Part shown: positions 27,066 to 36,302 of the stretch, in pieces | Numbering within the stretch: the first letter of the stretch is position 1 | How the letters are laid out: every line of letters starts with the position of its first letter | Assembly: GCA_910587695.1 (NCBI GenBank) | Contig: CAJUNC010000004.1 | Location: forward strand, 1 to 64,000 | Length of the DNA: 64,000 bases | Direction: 5' to 3' | Source: an uncultured Lactobacillus sp. | GTDB taxonomy: Bacteria > Bacillota > Bacilli > Lactobacillales > Lactobacillaceae | Made by a program: the position numbers and the translations under genes | The notes under the pieces: generated by a model | What the model was told of the DNA's origin: nothing | The model's database searches: none | Seen by the model: the letters and a program-made list of their open reading frames with translations, nothing else

Positions 27066-27989
27066 ATGTATCATTTTATTATCAATCCCAGCGCAGGCAA
27101 TGGGCGCTCGCAGAAAAGTTGGGCTAAAATTCAAAAGAAATTATGCCAATTAAATTTAAAGCATAGTTACTATTTGACCACATCTAGTACAGATTTGAAA
27201 CAACATCTACGCCAGCAAGCAAAGCTTGAGCCTAAAACAGTCTTTGTGATCTTAGGTGGTGATGGTACGCTTTATCATGCCTTAAATGCCGTAGCCTTTC
27301 CCACCAAATTAGATGTCACTTTAGGATATATCCCCTGTGGTTCTGGCAATGATTTTGCCAAAGCTGCTCAGATCTCTACTACCCCAAAGAAAGCCTTAGC
27401 TCAGCTCTTAGCCCAAAAAACACCGCGGATCCTTGATCTAGGATACTTTAAGACTTCAGATCATGCCGGGGTCTTCTCAAATAACTTAGGGCTTGGCTTT
27501 GATGCTCAGATCGTCGAAATAACAAATAATTCCCGCTTGAAAAATCGGCTAAATAAATTGCACTTAGGTAAATTCGCCTATGCTACTTGTTTTTTCAAAG
27601 CGCTCAGACGACAAAAGCCATTCGAATTGACGGTGACTTCGCCAAATTTTCCACCTAAAAATTTTTCACACGCATTTTTATGTACGATCACTGATCAACC
27701 GTATTTTGGCGGTGGTGTTGCCCTTTTCCCCAAAGCACGGTTAGATGATGGAAAACTTACCTTGGTAGTGATCGAAAAAAAGAACTTATTGAACTTCTTA
27801 AGTATCTTTTTATTGATGCTTTTACCAGGAGCTTATCATCTTCGGGCACGCTCACTTAGCTTTTATACAACTAAAAAGCTTAAACTGACCATTACTACCT
27901 CCCAGATAATTCAAGTTAATGGAGAGACATTTACCTTTCCACCGGGAGACTTGTTATTAGAAATAAAGCAACAAAAATTTATATTTTAA
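27066..27989 (+). CDS. Diacylglycerol/lipid kinase (DagK/YegS family)
   Basis: This 307-residue kinase has the family's nucleotide-binding motifs: IINPSAGNG at the N-terminus (5-13), GGDGTLYHALNAV near 71 and PCGSGNDFAKA near 98. The later GLGFDAQIV and YFGGGVALFPKARLDDGKL segments are typical. It phosphorylates diacylglycerol or a related lipid, recycling diacylglycerol released by lipoteichoic acid synthesis. The start is set at ATG 27066 by GGAGG 6 bp upstream. An in-frame extension to TTG 27012 runs through the terminator hairpin and is rejected. Confidence 0.9.
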   Translation: MYHFIINPSAGNGRSQKSWAKIQKKLCQLNLKHSYYLTTSSTDLKQHLRQQAKLEPKTVFVILGGDGTLYHALNAVAFPTKLDVTLGYIPCGSGNDFAKAAQISTTPKKALAQLLAQKTPRILDLGYFKTSDHAGVFSNNLGLGFDAQIVEITNNSRLKNRLNKLHLGKFAYATCFFKALRRQKPFELTVTSPNFPPKNFSHAFLCTITDQPYFGGGVALFPKARLDDGKLTLVVIEKKNLLNFLSIFLLMLLPGAYHLRARSLSFYTTKKLKLTITTSQIIQVNGETFTFPPGDLLLEIKQQKFIF

Positions 27990-28057
27990 AAAATATAGCT
28001 CTTTTTTCTTGAATACGTTAAACTTATATTATCTAAATAAATACGGGGGAAATATTC

Positions 28058-28897
28058 GTGAAAAAAAGATTAGTCCAAACACCTTGGTTCTATTGGCTCG
28101 TTTTAGTCATCGCACTAGAACTGATCGCCATTTCAGTCAACTTCTTCTATGCCCCGATCAATATTGCAGCTGGCGGAGCAACGGGACTAGCGATCTTGTT
28201 AGATGCTACTTTTGGGATCAACCGCTCGTTAACAGTTTTGCTAATTAATTTACTGATGATCCTAGCTGCCTGGTTATTGCTCGACAAAAAGACTGTTAAA
28301 AATATCGTCTACGGTAGTTTTCTTTTACCACTGTTGATGTATATCACTCCTAGCCAAAAGATAATTGAAGATGATCTATTAGCCGTGATCGTTGGTGGAG
28401 CAGTCTTTGCGATCGGAGTGGCTGCACTTTATCGGATCAACGCCTCTAGTGGCGGGACAACTGTTCCACCAATGATCTTTAAAAAGTATTTCCATATCGA
28501 TCCTGCTTTTTCACTTTTAGCGATCGATATGTTGGTCACCTTTTTTAATATCTTTGTTTCCGGCTTGAATGCCTTTTTCATGGCTTCATTTTCATTAGTT
28601 ATCACTTCGATCGTCATGCGTTATACTGAGGCTGGTCTTGACCATAAATATCAGATCCAGGTGATGAGCCAAACTAAACTTCCTGAGATCAAAAAAATGC
28701 TTGAATCCGAAGATCATGCAATGACGATCTTCAACGTTCGCGGTGGCTATTCAGCTAATGAAAAAGAATTATTGATGGCAGTCATCGACAATCAAAGCTA
28801 TGGTCCATTACTAGCTGCGATCCATGATATCGATCCAGATGCTTTTATCATCGCTTCAAACGTGGTCAAAGTCCATGGTGGAACATTTGGGATCTAG
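28058..28897 (+). CDS. YitT family membrane protein (DUF161 + DUF2179)
   Basis: This 279-residue protein has five hydrophobic segments in residues 12-195 (for example NFFYAPINIAAGGATGLAILL) and a soluble C-terminal DUF2179 domain (about 200-279; YQIQVMSQTKLPEIKKML, ITIFNVRGGYS-like). Family members are widespread in Firmicutes, often as several paralogues. They have been proposed to be transporters but are poorly defined. The start is GTG at 28058, with GGGGGA 8 bp upstream. Confidence 0.9.
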   Translation: MKKRLVQTPWFYWLVLVIALELIAISVNFFYAPINIAAGGATGLAILLDATFGINRSLTVLLINLLMILAAWLLLDKKTVKNIVYGSFLLPLLMYITPSQKIIEDDLLAVIVGGAVFAIGVAALYRINASSGGTTVPPMIFKKYFHIDPAFSLLAIDMLVTFFNIFVSGLNAFFMASFSLVITSIVMRYTEAGLDHKYQIQVMSQTKLPEIKKMLESEDHAMTIFNVRGGYSANEKELLMAVIDNQSYGPLLAAIHDIDPDAFIIASNVVKVHGGTFGI

Positions 28898-28943
28898 TTT
28901 TTAAAAGTTATGTTGTGACATAGCTTTTTTATTTTACCTAATG

Positions 28944-28972
28944 TTGACACCGTGTCACTTCGTTGTTATGAT
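28944..28972 (+). promoter_or_regulatory. Promoter and HrtR-type operator of the hrtRBA-like operon
   Basis: TTGACA (28944-28949), an exact 17-bp spacer, and TATGAT (28967-28972) form a near-consensus promoter. A perfect 13-bp palindrome TGACACCGTGTCA (28945-28957) overlies the -35 box and spacer. As I recall it, the HrtR operator of Lactococcus lactis is a 15-mer of the ATGACAC-N-GTGTCAT type, which this closely matches. A repressor bound here would block RNA polymerase. Confidence 0.8.
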
Positions 28973-29005
28973 TAGAGCATAAATTACTTTTAAGGAGAGT
29001 TCACT

Positions 29006-29503
29006 ATGGCTTCACAGACGTTTAAAAATCTTGCCCCTGAAAAAAAAGCGCGCATCACCACCGCACTCTTGAAAGAATTTTCTACCTACCCATTAAAGGA
29101 TGCCCAAGTCGCTCGGATCGTCAAAGATGCTCAGATCGCTCGCGGGGCATTTTATAAATACTTCACTGATTTAAACGAAGCTTATGACTATATTTACCAC
29201 TTAGCGCTAGTTGATATCCATGCTGATCTTAAGTCAAGTTCACCGCAAGAAATACTCAAAGCAACGCGCGCTTTTGTCACGGCTTCACTAAAAAGTCCCT
29301 ATTACGATCTTCTCAAGTTACATTTGACTGTAAATGAATTACCCTTAGCTTTTGCTGACCCTAGCCTTGCTGCTACTCGTTGGGCATTAGCAACTTTGAG
29401 CCATCAAACCTTAAAAGAAGCTCTAAATGATCCCAAAAATAAAGAGCTCTATCTTACACGCTTAGAACAAAGCTTTACCCTGCTTGATCCCAGAGACAAT
29501 TAG
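29006..29503 (+). CDS. hrtR: TetR-family regulator, HrtR-like heme sensor
   Basis: This 165-residue regulator has an N-terminal helix-turn-helix (VARIVKDAQIARGAFYKYFTDL, 35-56, quoted in part) and a short ligand-binding domain. It is the first gene of an order (TetR regulator, permease, ATPase) identical to lactococcal hrtRBA. HrtR binds heme through His72 and His149. Here His72 is present (VDIH72), and His133 in the LSHQTL helix is the likely second ligand. It presumably represses its own operon until heme arrives. The start is ATG behind AAGGAGAG. The heme assignment is inference from operator, order and His72. Confidence 0.8.
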   Translation: MASQTFKNLAPEKKARITTALLKEFSTYPLKDAQVARIVKDAQIARGAFYKYFTDLNEAYDYIYHLALVDIHADLKSSSPQEILKATRAFVTASLKSPYYDLLKLHLTVNELPLAFADPSLAATRWALATLSHQTLKEALNDPKNKELYLTRLEQSFTLLDPRDN

Positions 29504-29519
29504 GAAAGGAAGTTTCACT

Positions 29520-30581
29520 ATGTACCTAGCTTTAAAAGAGATCAAACATGAAAAGATCCGTTATTCATTGATCATCGCGATGGTCGTTTTGATCAGCTAT
29601 CTCGTCTTTATCCTGACCAGTCTTGCTCTTGGTCTAGCTCGCGAAAATACTTATGCGATCGAAAGTTGGGATTTTGAGAAGATCGCCTTGAATCGTGATG
29701 CCGATGTCAATTTGCGGCAATCACTACTCACTACAGATCAGATAAACAAACTCAAATTGACTAAAAATGAAGCCTTGATCGGACAAGCACCGATCATTGT
29801 CAAAGAAAAGGGAAACCAAAAGCTCTCGGCTACATTTGTTGGGCTTGAAAGATCACAGTTCGTCTATCAACAACTAAAACTAAGCTCTGGGAAACTTCCC
29901 CAAACCAAGCAAGAAGTCGTCGTTGATGATAGTTTCAAAAATGACGGCTATAAACTCAAAGATAAAGTATATTTCAACTCCCAAACAACACCTTACACGA
30001 TCACTGGCTTCATAAAAAATGCCAAATTAAACGTCTTACCCGTTGTTTATGGTTCACTAACTGCTTGGGCTGAATTAAAAAATGTCGGTCCTAACTTTGC
30101 TGCTAGCGGTGTTTTATCCAAAGATCCTGATTTTAAAGTCTCTGATCCTCAACTGCAAGTGACCACACAACAAACTTTGATCGATAAATTACCTGGCTAC
30201 AGTGCCCAAAATAGCACTTTTACTTTTATGATCGCTTTTTTGATGATCATCTCTTTGATCGTGATCGCTGTTTTCTTATATATCATCACGATCCAAAAAC
30301 TACCTAACTATGCGGTCTTGCGTATTCAAGGGATCGCTAACAAAGTCTTGATCCAAAATACGATCGGACAATCTTTTATCTTAGTCATCACGGGCTTGAT
30401 CATTGGAGCTTTACTGACTCTAGCTACTGCCTTGGTGATCCCAGCAAATGTTCCGATGACTTTTGATCTGAAATTCTTAAGTCTGGTTTCTGTTGGACTC
30501 GTGCTAACATCAGTTTTAGGTTCTTTGATCCCAGTCAGAGCGATCTTGCGGATCGATCCAGCCCAAGCGATCGGAGGTTGA
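29520..30581 (+). CDS. hrtB: ABC permease, HrtB-like (FtsX/MacB-type)
   Basis: This 353-residue permease has one N-terminal helix (about 14-38), a large extracellular domain (40-225) and three C-terminal helices (about 230-260, 280-310, 320-345). That is the FtsX-like topology of MacB-type mechanotransmission exporters. The opening MYLALKEIKHEKIRYSLI fits the HrtB group. In Lactococcus HrtAB pumps out excess heme taken up from the environment. I set the start at ATG 29520, behind AGGAAAGGAAG; an upstream in-frame start overlaps the regulator gene. It is followed after 4 bp by the ATPase gene. Confidence 0.82.
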   Translation: MYLALKEIKHEKIRYSLIIAMVVLISYLVFILTSLALGLARENTYAIESWDFEKIALNRDADVNLRQSLLTTDQINKLKLTKNEALIGQAPIIVKEKGNQKLSATFVGLERSQFVYQQLKLSSGKLPQTKQEVVVDDSFKNDGYKLKDKVYFNSQTTPYTITGFIKNAKLNVLPVVYGSLTAWAELKNVGPNFAASGVLSKDPDFKVSDPQLQVTTQQTLIDKLPGYSAQNSTFTFMIAFLMIISLIVIAVFLYIITIQKLPNYAVLRIQGIANKVLIQNTIGQSFILVITGLIIGALLTLATALVIPANVPMTFDLKFLSLVSVGLVLTSVLGSLIPVRAILRIDPAQAIGG

Positions 30582-30585
30582 TTTT

Positions 30586-31278
30586 ATGTCAGTGCTCGAA
30601 TTTAAAAATGTTAATAAATATTTTGGCAGTGGTTCTGCTAAAGTCCATGCTCTTAAAGATATCAATTTTTCAGCTGATAAAGGTGAATTTGTCTTGATCT
30701 TAGGTCCTTCTGGTTCTGGTAAAAGTACTTTTTTAACGATTGCAGGTAATATTTTAAGTCCTAGCAGTGGCTCTGTTTTGATCAATGGCAAAGAGATCGC
30801 CACTTATAGCAACAAAGAAAGAGAACGACTCCGCTTGGAGCAGATCGGTTTTATTTTACAAGCTCATGATCTTGTCCCGTATTTAACGCTCAAAGAACAA
30901 TTTGAACTGGTCGATCGTGTCAAAAAGACAGGCAATCTAAGTTCAGCTAAACTTGAACAGCTATTAGCTCACCTTGAGATCGCTGAACTCAAAGATAAAT
31001 ATCCCAATGAACTTTCCGGTGGTCAAAGTCAACGCGCCGCGATCGCACGTGCGCTATATACTGATCCTGAGATCATTTTAGCCGATGAGCCAACAGCTGC
31101 GTTAGATAGTCAGCGCGTCAAAAAAGTTGGTACGATCTTACAAGTCTTAGCCAAGCAACAAAATAAAGCTGTCATTACTGTGACACATGATCTTCGCTTG
31201 ATCGAACAAGCCGACAAGATCTATGAACTAACGGACGGACAATTAGTCCAAAAAAATAAATCTCAAAAACACCCGTAA
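30586..31278 (+). CDS. hrtA: ABC ATPase, HrtA-like
   Basis: This 230-residue ATPase has all motifs intact: Walker A GPSGSGKST (45-53 approx.), Q-loop GFILQAHDL, signature LSGGQSQR near 143, Walker B IILADEPTAALD near 165, and H-loop VTHD near 200. It is of the LolD/MacB type that pairs with FtsX-like permeases. Together with the preceding permease it should form a heme exporter (inference). It ends the operon, with a terminator 10 bp after the stop. Confidence 0.85.
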   Translation: MSVLEFKNVNKYFGSGSAKVHALKDINFSADKGEFVLILGPSGSGKSTFLTIAGNILSPSSGSVLINGKEIATYSNKERERLRLEQIGFILQAHDLVPYLTLKEQFELVDRVKKTGNLSSAKLEQLLAHLEIAELKDKYPNELSGGQSQRAAIARALYTDPEIILADEPTAALDSQRVKKVGTILQVLAKQQNKAVITVTHDLRLIEQADKIYELTDGQLVQKNKSQKHP

Positions 31279-31287
31279 TAATGTATG

Positions 31288-31324
31288 CTCCTAGAGTTGG
31301 CCTCCAACTCTGGGGGTATTTTTT
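31288..31324 (+). terminator. Terminator of the hrtRBA-like operon
   Basis: CCTAGAGTTGG pairs with CCAACTCTGGG around a 3-nt loop, then a T run. The T run directly abuts the ATG of the transposase remnant. Confidence 0.75.
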
Positions 31325-31513
31325 ATGACTAAAATTAGTGTAGCTACTAAGCTCAAAGTAATTGAAGAGTATGCAAATGGAACAACTAGTCTGGCTACTG
31401 TTAGAGCTAAATATAAGAGCGCCAAACTTGATTCTCAAATTTGGGGATCTATGCAAGATTTAGTAAAAAAGTGCGACTTGCCCCGCCATTTTTTTGATCG
31501 CCATATCTCATGA
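31325..31513 (+). pseudogene. Transposase OrfA remnant (IS3/IS150-like helix-turn-helix)
   Basis: The 62 residues start TKISVATKLKVIEEYANGTTSLATVRAKY (quoted in part), the pattern of the helix-turn-helix at the head of IS3-family OrfA proteins. After about residue 30 the similarity fades (KSAKLDSQIWGSMQDL) and it stops early. No OrfB and no matching terminal inverted repeats are visible. It is probably a decayed insertion element. Confidence 0.5.
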
Positions 31514-31736
31514 CCTTGCCTGCTAATAAAGCCGTCTTAATAATTAGTTCTTTTCCTCATTTACCGTTAGTTTGGGTACATCATACTTTTAGTGAAATAA
31601 CCGACAATATCGATCATATTTAGCTAAAAATATTAATATTTAATTATATAAAACGTAATTTTTTATTAAAAATAACTATTTTTCATCCCATGATTATGCT
31701 ATATTTAGCTTAATCTTAAAAAAGGAAGTGACTCGT

Positions 31737-34700
31737 ATGGGACAAACACATGAAAAAAAGCGTCATTATAAGCTCTATAAAGCCAAAAAGAGATGGGTCA
31801 GCGCCACCATTATCACTGCTTCTGGTATGTTTTTGTTCGTATCGACTGTAGCTGTATCAGCGGATGAAACAGCTACAGTCGATACAACGATGCCCTCAGA
31901 TCAGACACAAAAACTCCAAGAAAAGACCGCTATTGATACAAATACAGTTCAAAACGAGCAGGTAGCAGTTACCCCTGCTACTGCTCTGACTGAAGATCTG
32001 CCGTCAAAATCCCAAACACCACCACCAACGACACAAGCTGATCACGACAAGGGAAATGTCAATGAAGCATGGGCCAAAGGTTATCGTGGACAAGGAATGG
32101 TCGTTTCGGTCATCGATTCCGGGACTGATACTGCTCACAAAGACTTTCAGCAAGTCCCCACAACACAAAAACTCTCTAAAGATGAGGCTTTAAATAAGAT
32201 CTCGGAACTCGGATACGGTCAATATGTCTCAGAAAAATTCCCGTATGCCTATAATTACGCTTCTAAGAGCAATGACTGGATCAAAGATGATGGTCCAGAT
32301 GCTTCCCAACATGGGCAACACGTGGCTGGGATCATCGGGGCTAACGGACAGCCAAAAGATGATAGACCTTATGCTGTCGGCGTTGCACCTGAAAGCCAAC
32401 TCTTAGCTTTACGGGTCTTTAATTCGCAGTTTCCTGATGAAAATACCGATGATGTCGCCCAGGCCATCTATGATGCCACCAAATTAGGGACCAATGTCGT
32501 CCAAATGTCACTTGGCCAAGGAGTCGCTACTTCTGATCTAAACGATGTTGAACAAAAAGCGGTCCAATATGCGATCGATCATGGTGTTTTTGTCTCGATC
32601 TCAGCTTCAAACAACGGACATGCTGGAAGTATCGCTACACCTTTAGACAACTATTCTCCTGGTGGTGCTAATGGAGCATTTGAACCCTTCTCTAGCAGTA
32701 CGATCGCTGATCCTGGCGCTTCAAAGAATGCCTTGACCGTTGCTGCTGAAAACTCTGTTCGGGGAGCTGGTTCAAAAATGGCCGATTTTTCTTCTTGGGG
32801 TCCTTTGCAAGACTTTACTTTAAAACCAGATCTTTCAGCGCCTGGTGTTAATATCGTCTCCACTGCAAACGACGATGGCTATAAGACCATGAGTGGAACT
32901 TCGATGGCAGGTCCATTTGCTGCTGGGGCAGCTACTCTAGTCATGCAACGACTTCAACAAGATACTGCGCTCAAAAATGCCAAACTCGTGCAAGCTGCTA
33001 AGGCATTACTCATGAACACAGCTAAACCTATGCTTGATCTTGCAACAGGAACACCGATCTCCCCGCGCCAACAAGGAGCAGGCCAGATCGATGTCGGGGC
33101 CGCGGTCTCCTCTCCTGTCTATATCACAGCAGACGATGGTACAAGTTCACTTTCTTTGCGTAAAGTTGGCACAAAAACGACATTTAACTTGAACTTTACC
33201 AACTTAAGTGACACCGACCAAAGTTATACCTTTGATGATCTTGGTGGTGCTCTAACCGAAAAACGCATGGCAGATACGGGGCGTTACTATGAAGAAGCAT
33301 TGCCTAATGCAAGCGTAACTGGTGCTAAACATCTAGTCGTCAAAGCTGGGCAGACTCTAAGTGTTTCTTACACTTTGAACTTGGATAGGATCGCACAAAA
33401 CCAATTAGTCGAAGGTTGGTTACGCTTTGTGAGCACATCTGGCCCAAGTTTAGTCGTCCCATATCTGGGTTATTTTGGTGATCTGACAAGTGAAGATGTC
33501 TTTGATAAGCCAGCTAATGACAAACAAAACGTCTATGGTGGTAATTATTTTGTCAATGAACATGATTACCCACGCGGGATCGCTGATGAGCAATCTTTGA
33601 AAAAATTGGTCAATTTAGATGGTAACTATGACTGGCAACAAGTCGCTAAACTCTATCAAGACGGTAAAGTCGCTTTTTCACCTAACAACGATAAAAAAAG
33701 TGATCTCTTAAAGCCAGTAGCGTTTGTCAAACAAAACTTGCAAGATCTCAAGGCGGTCGTACTCGACAATGCTGGTAAAGTCGTGCGTGTTGTTGCCGAT
33801 GAAAAAGGGCTAGACAAATCATTTTATCAAGCTGGATACAACCAAGACGTCAGCTTATCTGTTTCGATGCGAAATGATCCTACGACCTTTGATTGGGACG
33901 GAAAACTCTATGATACTAAAACAGGACGTTTTGTCGTTGCTCCAGATGGACAATATACCTATCGTTTTGTTGCAACACTATATAATGATGGACAAAGGAA
34001 AGTCCAAACAGCTGATTATCCAGTCGTGATCGATACTACAGCGCCTACGATCAAAAATCTTGCCCTTAAAGTTGATACGAATTCTAAAACAAATACAGGC
34101 GAACTTTCCTTCACCTATGCTGATACGGGAGCTGGTTTTACTGACTATTCTTATGCCGTACTCAAGATCAACGATCAAGTCTTTGGGCATAAATTAAATG
34201 CTGGTACCTCGACTTTTACCGATGCCACTAAAATGGCTGGAAATGTCAGTTTTGAGCTCGATCCAGCTGAACTAGCCGCTTTGAGTGCCGCTAACAATGC
34301 AGTCACAGTGATGGTCAGCGATACAGCTGATAATGTGGCAACGATGACCAAAATGCTTCCAGGACTAAAAACTTCTCCTCAACAGATCAGTATTTGGAAT
34401 GCTACCTCAGGTCTAGGCTTTGATAAAAACAGCCCTGACTACGATGCTAAGACTGAGACATTCACCCTCCGTGGTGGGGCCACTAGACCATTTTATTACA
34501 ACAAGAAAGTAGTCTCTGTCAAAGATAATACCTATGAAGTCAAAGTGGCCGCAAATACCAAACAAGTCGTCTTCACCTCTGATCTAGCTGGTAAAGATGT
34601 TTTGTTCACCTTGAACACAACAACTCCAAAAGCTGCTTTTGCTTGGCAAAAAGCTCATACGACAAAGCAAAGTTTTGGGATCACTTTAGACACAGTCATG

Positions 34701-36239
34701 ACTAATGACCCTAAAAAAGTTTTGGTCTATGCCGCCGTCACCGATGGGCCTAATGTCAAAGCCTTTGCGAGAGATTATTTCACCGGTGATATCTATGAAG
34801 CAACTGTCAAAGATGGACTAGCGACCTTTGATGTCACTGTCAAAAATGCTAGTCAGCGAACTGTCCTAGTCGGATGGACAGAAGTCTTTGGTCCGACCTT
34901 TAATGTCGTCCAAAGCACGGCTGATACTAAAGCTTATCTTGGGATCGATGCTGGTATCGACTATCTCCCACAACACTATAGCTTTAACAACGTGGCTGAA
35001 CTTCAAACCGATCTAACTCAAAAAAATGCTGATCCCTTAGACCTTGGGGTACCAACGCCGCTTCCAGGCCATGCTTTGAGTGATCTGACAACGCGCAGTG
35101 AACCTAATCCTGAGATCAAATTTGATCATCTTAAAGACAGTGACTACAATTGGCTCGGGGCTAAAACAGTCACCGATGGGGTCTATGATCCTAAGACCCA
35201 AACATTCACTGTAACAGGAAGAGTCAGTCCTAAAGTCGTTAAGTTAGTCATGCTAGGCGATAGTGCTGATGAAGATGCTTTGGTCAATCAAGTCACTTTA
35301 AATGAAGACGGTACGTTTGTCTTTAACTTCAAGATCGAACCAACAAAACAGCGTCCCCTTGCTTATATCTACACGACTCAAGATGGGCAAAAAACGCGCG
35401 GAACTGTCCAGCTGATCTTAGATACAGTCTTACCGACACTTGAATTTGAAAATGTTGCTAATTATGACTTTGATGGAAAAAACTACCACGTATACACTAA
35501 CGAACCTAACTTTGTCATCAAAGGACAAGCACACGATAATCTAGATGGCTACAGTTTCTTCTTCAACGGCGACAACGATTTTCGTGAATTCCATCATTCT
35601 GGTGTCAACCACGGTGGCGATCTCTATGCACCATATAATTTTGCCAAAAGCTTCACTCTAAATGATGCTACTGGTGAGACAAGACATGTCTATACCTTAG
35701 ATGTGCTTGATGTGACGGGTAATCATACCACACGTAGATTTTATGTCTACTATCAGCCTAAGACAAATGTGCCAAAACCTGTCAAAGTAAAACAAGAGCA
35801 TGTCGATGCCTTTGTCAAACAATATCCAGCGACGACACTTTTGTTCTTTGATAAGGATCTACAAACCTATAAAAAACTAGCTAAAGATGAGACACACCCT
35901 GATGGACTGTATTACTTGGTCAACAGCTACGGCAATGTCGTGGCTACCATGGATGTTTACACCGCCAATTTTGAAAAAGGATCTTCTAAGCTCTTGCATG
36001 AAGATAAAACGACGCACACCGTAGTTGGAAAAACACCATCAGCTGAAAATTTCGATCAAACATCAGCTAAAAAAGACGGTAACCAAGTAGCTAGTACAAA
36101 GTCAATGCCTAAAACAAAAGCTCATGCCTTTCCACAAACCGGTGAGACTACTGAACAATATCCACTTTTAGGTATCTTATTAGGCTTAGCTAGTCTCTTT
36201 ACTTTATTTGGCTTTAAAACTAAAAAGGATGCTAAGTAA
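31737..36239 (+). CDS. Cell-wall-anchored S8 serine protease (lactocepin/C5a-peptidase type)
   Basis: This protein of about 1,500 residues opens with a KxYKxGKxW-type export signal (KLYKAKKRW) and hydrophobic core, cleaved near VSADE. The subtilase domain holds the triad, counted from ATG 31737: Asp127 (VIDSGTD), His192 (QHGQHVAG) and Ser389 (SGTSMAGP). The PA domain usually inserted between His and Ser in lactocepin is absent. Fn3-like domains fill the middle, with two more Ig-like stretches to about 1390. The C-terminus has FPQTGE, a hydrophobic helix and KTKKDAK. The sorting motif has Phe where Leu is normal. The start is ATG 31737, eight bases after AAGGAAG. It should release peptides for the oligopeptide-binding protein encoded next. 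Confidence 0.93.
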   Translation: MGQTHEKKRHYKLYKAKKRWVSATIITASGMFLFVSTVAVSADETATVDTTMPSDQTQKLQEKTAIDTNTVQNEQVAVTPATALTEDLPSKSQTPPPTTQADHDKGNVNEAWAKGYRGQGMVVSVIDSGTDTAHKDFQQVPTTQKLSKDEALNKISELGYGQYVSEKFPYAYNYASKSNDWIKDDGPDASQHGQHVAGIIGANGQPKDDRPYAVGVAPESQLLALRVFNSQFPDENTDDVAQAIYDATKLGTNVVQMSLGQGVATSDLNDVEQKAVQYAIDHGVFVSISASNNGHAGSIATPLDNYSPGGANGAFEPFSSSTIADPGASKNALTVAAENSVRGAGSKMADFSSWGPLQDFTLKPDLSAPGVNIVSTANDDGYKTMSGTSMAGPFAAGAATLVMQRLQQDTALKNAKLVQAAKALLMNTAKPMLDLATGTPISPRQQGAGQIDVGAAVSSPVYITADDGTSSLSLRKVGTKTTFNLNFTNLSDTDQSYTFDDLGGALTEKRMADTGRYYEEALPNASVTGAKHLVVKAGQTLSVSYTLNLDRIAQNQLVEGWLRFVSTSGPSLVVPYLGYFGDLTSEDVFDKPANDKQNVYGGNYFVNEHDYPRGIADEQSLKKLVNLDGNYDWQQVAKLYQDGKVAFSPNNDKKSDLLKPVAFVKQNLQDLKAVVLDNAGKVVRVVADEKGLDKSFYQAGYNQDVSLSVSMRNDPTTFDWDGKLYDTKTGRFVVAPDGQYTYRFVATLYNDGQRKVQTADYPVVIDTTAPTIKNLALKVDTNSKTNTGELSFTYADTGAGFTDYSYAVLKINDQVFGHKLNAGTSTFTDATKMAGNVSFELDPAELAALSAANNAVTVMVSDTADNVATMTKMLPGLKTSPQQISIWNATSGLGFDKNSPDYDAKTETFTLRGGATRPFYYNKKVVSVKDNTYEVKVAANTKQVVFTSDLAGKDVLFTLNTTTPKAAFAWQKAHTTKQSFGITLDTVMTNDPKKVLVYAAVTDGPNVKAFARDYFTGDIYEATVKDGLATFDVTVKNASQRTVLVGWTEVFGPTFNVVQSTADTKAYLGIDAGIDYLPQHYSFNNVAELQTDLTQKNADPLDLGVPTPLPGHALSDLTTRSEPNPEIKFDHLKDSDYNWLGAKTVTDGVYDPKTQTFTVTGRVSPKVVKLVMLGDSADEDALVNQVTLNEDGTFVFNFKIEPTKQRPLAYIYTTQDGQKTRGTVQLILDTVLPTLEFENVANYDFDGKNYHVYTNEPNFVIKGQAHDNLDGYSFFFNGDNDFREFHHSGVNHGGDLYAPYNFAKSFTLNDATGETRHVYTLDVLDVTGNHTTRRFYVYYQPKTNVPKPVKVKQEHVDAFVKQYPATTLLFFDKDLQTYKKLAKDETHPDGLYYLVNSYGNVVATMDVYTANFEKGSSKLLHEDKTTHTVVGKTPSAENFDQTSAKKDGNQVASTKSMPKTKAHAFPQTGETTEQYPLLGILLGLASLFTLFGFKTKKDAK

Positions 36240-36244
36240 CTGAA

Positions 36245-36277
36245 AAAAGTGCAGATCGCTCTGAAATCTGTGCTTTT
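36245..36277 (+). terminator. Partial terminator between protease and peptide-binding protein genes
   Basis: AAAAGTGCAGAT pairs with ATCTGTGCTTTT over 12 bp including two G-U pairs. Only four T follow, so partial read-through is likely. Confidence 0.55.
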
Positions 36278-36302
36278 GGGCAAAATTTACGGAGGAAAAA
36301 TG

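Noticed and set aside
31288..31736. A complete insertion sequence next to the S8 protease gene
   Set aside because: Only a short OrfA-like fragment is present; no OrfB, terminal inverted repeats or target duplication are visible.
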